Shown: positions 6,803-13,187 of the stretch, piece after piece | Layout of the letters: each line of letters opens with the position of its first letter | Numbering within the stretch: position 1 is the stretch's first letter | Assembly: GCA_902482035.1 (NCBI GenBank) | Contig: CABSYW010000033.1 | Span: forward strand, 1 to 27,684 | Length of the DNA: 27,684 bases | Source of the DNA: an uncultured Collinsella sp. | GTDB taxonomy: Bacteria; Actinomycetota; Coriobacteriia; Coriobacteriales; Coriobacteriaceae | Direction of reading: 5' to 3' | Position numbers and translations under genes: made by a program | The notes under the pieces: model-generated | Databases searched by the model: none | What the model was told of the DNA's origin: nothing | Seen by the model: only the letters and a program-made list of their open reading frames with translations

Positions 6803-9049
6803 TTACTTGCGCTTGCCGCCGCCGTCACCGGGGCGACGGGAGCTGCCGCCGCGCTTGCCGCCACGGCTGTTGCCATAGCTGCCACGGTTATCGCGACCGC
6901 CGGCACGACCGCCACGGGAACCGGTCTGGTTGCCGCCGCGACCACCACGGTAGCCGCCGCGACGCTCCTCGCGGGTATCGTCGTAGTTGCGCCAGTCATC
7001 GCGACGATCGCGGCTGGCACGCGGATCGCGACGATCGCGCGACCCATTCGAACGAGCAGCGCCGCTGCGGCCACCGTTGCCACGAGCGCCCTCGCGACGC
7101 TCGCCACCGCGGCCACCCTCGCGACCCCCGCGCTCGTCAAAGCGCTTGCCGCCGCGGGTACCACGCTCGTCACGCGAACCACGGCCTTCGCCGCCACGGC
7201 GCTCATCGCGCTCGCCGTCGCGACCGGAGCGACGACGGTCACCCGAGCCGCGCTTGCCGCCGCGCGAGCCACGGCCCTCGTCCTCGCGCTCAACACGACG
7301 ACGGCCACCACGGTCCTCGTCCTCACGACGACGGCGGTGTGCCTCGCCCTGGAACTGCTTGGCACGACGCTCGGCACGGTTGCCGCGCGGGGCCTGCTCG
7401 ACGGCAGCAGCACCGCTGCGCTCCTCGGCAGCCACCTCGCGGGCCACGCTCTCCACGGCCTCATCCACGCGAGCCTGAACGCCCTCGCGCACGCGGGTCT
7501 TGCCACCGCGCTTGGGACGACTCGGACGCTCGCCGTCGCCGCGGCGCTCGTCGCGACCGCGGTTGGAACGACCGGCCACATCGCCGTAGTCATCGCCGTT
7601 GCGCTTGCCGTCGCGACGCGCCTGCTCGAGCTTCTTCTTGCTCTTGGACTTGCCGCGCTTGGTCTTCTTCTTCACCTTAAAGGCCGCGGGGTCGCGCTCG
7701 GGGTCAACCGCGGGCGGGTTGGGGCCCACATGCAGGTCGCCGGCCTCGTAGATGTCGGCCGTCTTGTCCATGAGCTTCTCGATCTCGTAGAACTCATCGA
7801 CGTCCTGCTCGGTCACAAACGTAATGGCCCAGCCCAGCTCGCCGGCACGACCCGTGCGGCCGATGCGGTGGATGTAGTCGGTCGGCTCTGCCGGCACGTC
7901 AAAGTTCACGACGTAGCGCACGTCGCTGATGTCGATGCCGCGGGCGAGCACGTCGGTCGCCACCAGCACGTCAACGGTGCCGTCGCGGAAGGCCGAAAGC
8001 GCGCGCTCGCGCTGGGCCTGGCTGCGGTTGCCGTGGATCGCGGCGGCCTTGATGCCCTTGCGCTCCAGACGACGGCAGCAGCTGTCGGCGCGGTGCTTGG
8101 TGCGCATAAAGACGATAGTGCGCTCCGGGCCCTCCTTCTTGAGGAACTCGGGCAGCAGGTTGTTCTTGGCCTCGATGGACACCGGGAACACAAACTGGTC
8201 GACGGTGTCGGCGGTCGACGTGGCAGGTGCGATCTCCACGCGGGCCGGATCGCTCACCAGGTCGGTGATCTCGCCCACGGCCTCCTCGTCGAGCGTGGCC
8301 GAGAACAGCAGCGTCTGGCGCTCGGCCGGCGTCTCGCGCACAATACGGCGGACGGCGGGCAAAAAGCCCATGTCGAGCATGCGATCGGCCTCATCGAGCA
8401 CCAGGACCTTGACCTCGTCCAGGTGGCAGGCACCCTGCTCGATCAGGTCGACCAGACGGCCCGGCGTTGCGACCAGGATGTCGCAGCCGTACTTGAGTGC
8501 CGCGGTCTGGGGCTTGTAGCTCACGCCGCCCACGACGGTCACGGCGACATGGCCGGTGACGTCGGCAATCTTGCCGGCGACCTCATCGATCTGCTGGGCA
8601 AGCTCGCGCGTGGGGGTGATGACGAGCATCGCGGGGCCGCGGCCGTTGCCCTCGGGCTTCTTGGCGCCGCGACGGCGGTTGCGGCCGCCACGCTCGCGCA
8701 CGGGCTTGGGCGGAGCGATGTGCTCCAGATTGTTCATGGTCGGCAGCAAGAAGGCGGCCGTCTTGCCGGTGCCGGTCTGAGCGGCGGCAAGCAGGTCACG
8801 GCCCTCAAGCACCACGGGGATCGAGCCAGCCTGGACGGGCGTGGGCGCCGTGTAGCCCAGGTTCTCGATGGCACGAAGCATCTCGTCCGAAAGTCCCAGC
8901 TCGTCAAAGGCGGGCAGGTTCTCGGTCGCGGACTCGACGGTCTCGGCGGCGCTGGCCTCGTCGGCGGCATCGAAGGCAGCCTGAGTCATGGCCTCGCGGG
9001 TCTCGTCAAGAATCTCGGCGTCCGTGACGTCGGATACAGAATTACGCAT
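6803..9049 (-). CDS. DEAD-box ATP-dependent RNA helicase with Arg/Gly-rich tail
   Basis: 748 residues. RhlE/DeaD-like enzymes unwind RNA duplexes in ribosome assembly and RNA decay. The core is complete: Q motif at about 48-74, Walker A AQTGTGKT (90-97), PTREL (146-150), TPGR (195-198), DEAD (219-222), SAT (250-252), and HRIGRTGRAG (394-403). An Arg/Gly-rich insert (111-140) sits between motifs I and Ia. From about 456 to the end is a low-complexity tail of nearly 300 residues, first Lys-rich and then rich in Arg, Gly, Asp and Glu, probably a disordered RNA-binding region. I chose ATG 9049 because AAGGAA lies upstream; a GTG 36 bases earlier has none. The call deaD, rhlE or cshA cannot be settled by sequence alone. 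Confidence 0.93.
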   Translation of the reverse strand: MRNSVSDVTDAEILDETREAMTQAAFDAADEASAAETVESATENLPAFDELGLSDEMLRAIENLGYTAPTPVQAGSIPVVLEGRDLLAAAQTGTGKTAAFLLPTMNNLEHIAPPKPVRERGGRNRRRGAKKPEGNGRGPAMLVITPTRELAQQIDEVAGKIADVTGHVAVTVVGGVSYKPQTAALKYGCDILVATPGRLVDLIEQGACHLDEVKVLVLDEADRMLDMGFLPAVRRIVRETPAERQTLLFSATLDEEAVGEITDLVSDPARVEIAPATSTADTVDQFVFPVSIEAKNNLLPEFLKKEGPERTIVFMRTKHRADSCCRRLERKGIKAAAIHGNRSQAQRERALSAFRDGTVDVLVATDVLARGIDISDVRYVVNFDVPAEPTDYIHRIGRTGRAGELGWAITFVTEQDVDEFYEIEKLMDKTADIYEAGDLHVGPNPPAVDPERDPAAFKVKKKTKRGKSKSKKKLEQARRDGKRNGDDYGDVAGRSNRGRDERRGDGERPSRPKRGGKTRVREGVQARVDEAVESVAREVAAEERSGAAAVEQAPRGNRAERRAKQFQGEAHRRRREDEDRGGRRRVEREDEGRGSRGGKRGSGDRRRSGRDGERDERRGGEGRGSRDERGTRGGKRFDERGGREGGRGGERREGARGNGGRSGAARSNGSRDRRDPRASRDRRDDWRNYDDTREERRGGYRGGRGGNQTGSRGGRAGGRDNRGSYGNSRGGKRGGSSRRPGDGGGKRK

Positions 9050-9320
9050 ATGTTGTTGTTCCTTATCTGCACGCGTTATGGGCACGGCATGCGGCCGCGC
9101 GAGCGTGCTTGGTAGTGCGCTAATACATACAAAAACAGGTGCGCACAGAGAGGACGTTGCTCAGCACGCTGGCGATCGCTTTGGCAGCCCTATCACGCGC
9201 CGTCCAGACGCAGCAGCTCTAAGCGATGGAGCAGATTCGCCGCCGGTTAGTATACCCGTACTCCGTATGCCCCCACGTAAACCACAGATGACGAGGCGGA
9301 CGGGGCGGGCCTGGCTGATT
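9050..9320. other. Gene-free leader region of the helicase
   Basis: Apart from the possible -10 box at 9249-9254 I see no gene, repeat or strong hairpin here. It is the 5' region of the minus-strand helicase and extends to the 57-bp element at 9321. Confidence 0.6.
9249..9254 (-). promoter_or_regulatory. Candidate -10 box for the helicase gene
   Basis: TATACT on the minus strand, about 200 bases upstream of the helicase start. A -35 box at normal spacing is not obvious. If real, it gives a long 5' leader, as is common for cold-inducible RNA helicases. Confidence 0.35.
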
Positions 9321-9377
9321 GTCTCAATCTGTAACAGTTAACGAGTAAAATCGGTCCTAATTGTTATAGATCAAGAC
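9321..9377. repeat. 57-bp family A element, copy 1
   Basis: Arms GTCTCAATCTGTAACA and TGTTATAGATCAAGAC flank a 25-base middle with a central A-tract. It lies between the divergent helicase and FHA genes. Confidence 0.9.
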
Positions 9378-9443
9378 AGAGGGGGATTTCCGTCCAGTCC
9401 AAACCAAATCTCTCGGTCTTCCTGCAATTTCGAACATGTGGCC

Positions 9444-9449
9444 TATAAT
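9444..9449 (+). promoter_or_regulatory. -10 box of the FHA gene
   Basis: A perfect TATAAT, 108 bases upstream of the GTG start. No strong -35 box at 16-18 bases is evident, so it may need an activator or an alternative upstream contact. Confidence 0.5.
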
Positions 9450-9556
9450 GTTGCTTTGGTTACGCTATATATTGCGCAGCCATTTAATACGTCGCCCACC
9501 GGGGGCCATTAATTCCTATCGCCATATTGGCTAGGAAGCAATCAAAGGAGGTATCC

Positions 9557-10519
9557 GTGGCAGCAGAGACGCCTTGCTCGGTCCTCTATAACGATATTCG
9601 CTCGTTCGGCGGTCTTAAACATCTCGAGATCGCCCGAATGCTCATCAATGGAAACTCTTATCTCGGCAGTACCCTGCTCGAGAAATGCTCTTCCAACCGC
9701 TCGTATCTCACCCGTTACATCGTCCATCGCAAGCCTGACCAGTGCGCGCCCTCCATCTACAGCGACTTTACCGTCACCACGCTCAACCTTTCCTCGGCAA
9801 TCTGCAGCAAGCTCGGCGGCGGCGAGTCCGCCTATCGGGCAATCGCCGAGCACTATCGCGGTCCGGCCGCCAACGAAATGATGTCGGCTCTCGCCAGCTA
9901 CAAACTGGACAGCCGCCTATATGCAAATGCCCTCAATCGCATCGACAACTTTGACGGCAATGCCGTGCGCGAGAAAAGCACGCTTTACCTTATGCTCTTT
10001 GTGGCAACGGGGGCGCTCGCCGACCCCGTTCAGGGCGTGGCCACCGTCGAGCGCTTTTGCGACAGCAAGACGGGCGGGCACTTTGGCACCACCGAAACTA
10101 CCGTCGGACGTGGCTTTATGAGCAGTCTGGAGCAGCCGCGCACCGTCGCCCCCAACCTCGGTCTGCTCAGAACCCATGCCGACAACTGCGTCGACATGCA
10201 AATCCATCCCCTCACACGCGATCCGCGTGGCACGGTAATTGGATCCTTGCCCAAAACCTCGCCCAGCATCACCGATGTGGGCGCCGACGCATCGCGCGAA
10301 CATCTTCGCATTTGGCTTGAGGGTGAGCACTGGTACGCCCAGGGCCTTGGATCGACCAACGGCACGGTGCTCGAATCGGGCGCGGGCGACGGCGATATCG
10401 TAATCGAGCCGCCGCGCGACCTACGCGAGCCCGGCAAGATCTATCCCCCCGTGGAAATCGAAAACAGCGACAGGCTCCATCTGGGTCTCTACACGACATT
10501 CCTTGTCATTGTGGACTAG
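9557..10519 (+). CDS. FHA-domain protein, partner of the downstream kinase
   Basis: 320 residues. The C-terminal part (about 224-320) is a forkhead-associated domain, a module that binds phosphothreonine: IGS (228-230), SREH (246-249) and STNGT (266-270) mark its fold. The first loop has Gly-Ser where Gly-Arg is usual, so binding may be altered. Residues 1-220 match no family I recognise and have no signal peptide or membrane helix; they look like a helical cytoplasmic domain. GTG 9557 is chosen because AAAGGAGG lies 5 bases upstream, near-ideal; a TTG 30 bases earlier has no such site. A Ser/Thr kinase follows 171 bases later on the same strand, so this protein is a likely reader or substrate of that kinase. 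Confidence 0.82.
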   Translation: MAAETPCSVLYNDIRSFGGLKHLEIARMLINGNSYLGSTLLEKCSSNRSYLTRYIVHRKPDQCAPSIYSDFTVTTLNLSSAICSKLGGGESAYRAIAEHYRGPAANEMMSALASYKLDSRLYANALNRIDNFDGNAVREKSTLYLMLFVATGALADPVQGVATVERFCDSKTGGHFGTTETTVGRGFMSSLEQPRTVAPNLGLLRTHADNCVDMQIHPLTRDPRGTVIGSLPKTSPSITDVGADASREHLRIWLEGEHWYAQGLGSTNGTVLESGAGDGDIVIEPPRDLREPGKIYPPVEIENSDRLHLGLYTTFLVIVD

Positions 10520-10522
10520 CGC

Positions 10523-10559
10523 GGACGGCGATCGAAAGACGGTCGCCGTCCGTCTTTCG
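10523..10559 (+). terminator. Terminator-like pair of alternative hairpins after the FHA gene
   Basis: Two mutually exclusive stems share sequence: GGACGGCGA (10523-10531) with TCGCCGTCC (10543-10551), or CGAAAGACGG (10533-10542) with CCGTCTTTCG (10550-10559). The second is followed by TCTTCT. Placed directly after the FHA stop, this may be a leaky terminator between the FHA and kinase genes. Confidence 0.6.
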
Positions 10560-10607
10560 TCTTCTACCTTCTGCGTCGTAAACGACAATGCTCAGCGGTA
10601 TACGTGG

Positions 10608-10648
10608 GCAGTGCGGCTATCATGGTACTTTACCGATATCCGCACTGC
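10608..10648 (+). promoter_or_regulatory. Inverted repeat in the leader of the kinase gene
   Basis: GCAGTGCGG (10608-10616) and CCGCACTGC (10640-10648) are perfect inverted 9-mers with 23 bases between. They lie 43 bases before the kinase start and could be an operator or a leader hairpin. CGTAAACG occurs on both sides, near 10577 and 10652. Confidence 0.4.
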
Positions 10649-10690
10649 TCGCGTAAACGTGCGGCAACCCATGCCAGACAAAGGAACGCC

Positions 10691-12775
10691 ATGGATACTA
10701 CCGATAGCGCCTATGGCGACAAACTCGTCCGTCTCGATACGTTCGATACCGCCGTGGCGGTCGACCCCAGCGCCGAGGACGACGCCAAGCGTCGGTTTAT
10801 GACGCTTATTCTCCAGACGGCCCACCGCAACAACGGCAACATCGGGCACGTGCTGCGCGCGACCAACACGAGCGGCGAGGTCTTTGCCGTCAAGCTACTC
10901 AAGGACAATGCCATCCTTTCCGGCCAAGCCCCCGACCGCTCCGCCGAGCAATCGGCAGCGCACCTGGCCAGCACCGCCGCGCTGTTCGAGGAGTACCGTC
11001 ATCTGTGTACCGTCTCGCACCTGCGCGGATTTCCGCGCGTCTATGGCTACGGATTGTGCGAGGATGACCCTCTCATCCTCATGGAGTGGGTCGAGGGCAC
11101 CTCGCTCAAGCAGGCGCTGCCCCTGCTTCCGCACGACGCCTCGGGCGGGCTGACCACCCAGATGGTCGCCGCCGTCGGAAACGCCGTGCTTCATGCGCTC
11201 TTGATGACCCAAGGCCTCGTGAATCCGGTCATCCATCGCGACCTGTCGCCTGCCAATATCGTGTTCCGCACCACCAGCCGAACACTCGAGCAGCAGATTG
11301 CCGATTGTTCCTTTGACCCCTGCCTCATCGACATGGGCTCCGCGACCATGGCTCTCGGCGACGACACGATCACCCGGCGCGCCGACATCTGGCGCTTTGC
11401 CACACCCGCATACGCCGCGCCCGAGATGCTCACGCAGGATATCGAAGGCATCGCGGCCCTTCGCCGTTCGCCCGCGATCGACGTCTATGCGCTTTCGAGC
11501 ATTCTGTACCAGCTCTACAGCGGTCGCAAGCCGTTCGATGTGGAGTCGACGGGTGCCGCGGCAACCGGCTCGTTCTACCTCATAAAGACCAAGACCAAGC
11601 CGGCACCGCTCGAGCCGCGCTGCGAGGGCGACAAAGCGCTCGTCCAGATCATCATGAAAGGCATCTCAGTAGAGCAGTGCAATCGCCCCACCGAGCAGCA
11701 GATGCTCGAGGTGCTCTCGGCATACCTCACCGATGCCGAATCCGAGGGCCGCGAAGGCGCAGGAGACGAGACCGCGATTGATATCGATTCTGGCACGCAC
11801 CTTAAGGTCGACGTCGCCGGCGAGCGAGCGCGAGAGATCCTGGAGCAGGCCCGGCACGATGTCATGACCCGCCGCCGCTTTATTATCGGTGGCGTTGTCG
11901 CGGCCGTTGCGGGGCTCGGCGTTATCGGGGCGGCAACCCATGGCTTTGGCATCCCCGACTACCTGGACGGCATCCGCGGTTCGCTTGACGACTACACCTG
12001 GGATCAGCTGCAGGAGATTTCGCTCAAGATTAAGGCTGCCGAGACCCGTAGCGAGGCACGCGAGATTGCCAAGCGCTATCACCTGCTCGACGACAACGGG
12101 CATATCCCCTATCCATGCACCAAGCGCGTCACGCTCACCAACGGGCTGGAGGTTGGCGCGCAGCTCGTGGGCATCCGCCACGACGAGCTTCTGGACGGGA
12201 CGGGCAAGGCTGGACTGACGTTTATGTTCGACGCCGGCATTGCCGAACGCGACGCCGCGGCCCAACCGTTAAGCGCCGGCTGGGCAGATTGCGAGCTGCG
12301 GGAATGGCTCGACGGCGACGGCCTTAAGCTGCTGCCCAACGAGTTGCGCGCACTCATCAAATCTGTCAAAAAGATCTCGAATAACGTTGGCGCCGCCAGA
12401 AGCGTATCGTGTCTGAGCGAGTTGCCCGCAACCCTTTGGCTGCCCGCCATGGTCGAGCTGTGCGGAGTGCAGCCGCCCGAGTCATTTGCCGAGGGCTTTC
12501 ACTACCTGGCCGACATCTACAACGGCGAGGGCAAGGAGTATCAGCTCTTCCGCGAGCTCAAGGTAAGTCCGTATACCACGAACGAGATGTTGGTTCGCCA
12601 GTGGAAGGGCAAGGACACCTGTTGGTGGGAACGAACGGCAAGTCCCGACACATCGGAGAGCGAAGGCACACTCTATATGAACCGCGTGGGACGCGACGGC
12701 GACGTCTTTACGTACGCAACGCCTGCGGACAAGCCAAACAAACGAACCTGTGTGATCCCCGGATTCTGTATCTAG
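10691..12775 (+). CDS. Membrane-anchored Ser/Thr protein kinase with DUF6273-like C-terminal domain
   Basis: 694 residues. The kinase domain spans about 45-350: the ATP-binding lysine is K68 in FAVKLL, the catalytic loop is HRDLSPAN (182-189, base D184), the metal-binding motif is DMG (214-216) instead of DFG, and APE is at 243-245. A single membrane helix follows arginines at 394-396 and covers about 397-416, so the N-terminal kinase is inside and residues 420-694 should be outside. The outer part has the W..C.LR.WL and CWWERTAS pattern of DUF6273, a domain common in gut Gram-positives with unknown ligand. Start ATG 10691 has AAGGAA upstream. The FHA gene just before it suggests a sensor-kinase and reader pair. 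It is probably active, since K, D and N catalytic residues are kept, though the glycine-rich loop is weak. Confidence 0.88.
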   Translation: MDTTDSAYGDKLVRLDTFDTAVAVDPSAEDDAKRRFMTLILQTAHRNNGNIGHVLRATNTSGEVFAVKLLKDNAILSGQAPDRSAEQSAAHLASTAALFEEYRHLCTVSHLRGFPRVYGYGLCEDDPLILMEWVEGTSLKQALPLLPHDASGGLTTQMVAAVGNAVLHALLMTQGLVNPVIHRDLSPANIVFRTTSRTLEQQIADCSFDPCLIDMGSATMALGDDTITRRADIWRFATPAYAAPEMLTQDIEGIAALRRSPAIDVYALSSILYQLYSGRKPFDVESTGAAATGSFYLIKTKTKPAPLEPRCEGDKALVQIIMKGISVEQCNRPTEQQMLEVLSAYLTDAESEGREGAGDETAIDIDSGTHLKVDVAGERAREILEQARHDVMTRRRFIIGGVVAAVAGLGVIGAATHGFGIPDYLDGIRGSLDDYTWDQLQEISLKIKAAETRSEAREIAKRYHLLDDNGHIPYPCTKRVTLTNGLEVGAQLVGIRHDELLDGTGKAGLTFMFDAGIAERDAAAQPLSAGWADCELREWLDGDGLKLLPNELRALIKSVKKISNNVGAARSVSCLSELPATLWLPAMVELCGVQPPESFAEGFHYLADIYNGEGKEYQLFRELKVSPYTTNEMLVRQWKGKDTCWWERTASPDTSESEGTLYMNRVGRDGDVFTYATPADKPNKRTCVIPGFCI

Positions 12776-12817
12776 AGAGCGGGCGTCTTGCCGTGACGGG
12801 ACCCCTCCCCGGCAAAT

Positions 12818-12874
12818 GTCTCAATCTGTAACAGTTAGAGGTCATATTTGCTGCTAGATGTTACAGAACGAGAC
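12818..12874. repeat. 57-bp family A element, copy 2 (array member 1)
   Basis: Arms GTCTCAATCTGTAACA and TGTTACAGAACGAGAC around 25 bases. First of three elements in a regular array between the kinase and copA. Confidence 0.9.
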
Positions 12875-12897
12875 ATTGAGTTTCCTGCCAACTGTTT

Positions 12898-12954
12898 GTC
12901 TCGATCTGTAACAAATACTCGGTAAAACGGGGTCTAGTTGTTACAGATCGAGAC
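12898..12954. repeat. 57-bp family A element, copy 3 (array member 2)
   Basis: Arms GTCTCGATCTGTAACA and TGTTACAGATCGAGAC are exact reverse complements. It starts 80 bases after the previous copy. Confidence 0.92.
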
Positions 12955-12978
12955 GTTTGGACTGCCACTCAACAGTTC

Positions 12979-13035
12979 GTCTAAATCTGTAACAACTATG
13001 GTTCAAAAACCGGTCCAGATGTTACAGATTGAGAT
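12979..13035. repeat. 57-bp family A element, copy 4 (array member 3)
   Basis: Arms GTCTAAATCTGTAACA and TGTTACAGATTGAGAT around 25 bases. It starts 81 bases after the previous copy. A lone left-arm fragment, ATCTGTAACG, follows at 13075-13084. Confidence 0.88.
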
Positions 13036-13083
13036 GATTGGTTGGGACGGTTCATCGGCCAACCAACCACCCTCATCTGTAAC

Positions 13084-13100
13084 GAAATGTCATACATTTC
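13084..13100. promoter_or_regulatory. Perfect inverted repeat upstream of the copA promoter
   Basis: GAAATGT and ACATTTC flank CAT. It ends 9 bases before the -35 box of copA and could be a second operator. Confidence 0.4.
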
Positions 13101-13109
13101 TTTCTGTAC

Positions 13110-13140
13110 TGGACACCCCCAGGGGGTATGGGTGTATAGT
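13110..13140 (+). promoter_or_regulatory. copA promoter with CsoR-type operator
   Basis: TGGACA (-35, 13110-13115) and TATAGT (-10, 13135-13140) are 19 bases apart. Within and overlapping the spacer, 13113-13129 reads as a C-run then a G-run (ACCCCCAGGGGGTAT core), the shape of CsoR sites on copper genes. csoR itself is the third gene of the set, giving a closed loop: apo-CsoR represses and Cu(I) releases it. The 19-base spacer is also typical of MerR/CueR promoters, but the dyad is not centred in it and no merR gene is near. Confidence 0.7.
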
Positions 13141-13187
13141 ATCGGCAGGTTAACAATTCCAACACCGAACCACGGAAAGGAGCAGCC

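Noticed and set aside
6800..9115. 771-codon Ala/Thr-rich open frame on the plus strand opposite the helicase
   Set aside because: The apparent low-complexity membrane protein is the antisense of the Arg/Gly-rich tail. The minus-strand helicase motifs are unambiguous.
12818..13035. CRISPR-like array (three units, regular spacing)
   Set aside because: Each unit is an inverted repeat with a variable centre, identical to single copies elsewhere in the window. There are no constant direct repeats with spacers and no cas genes.
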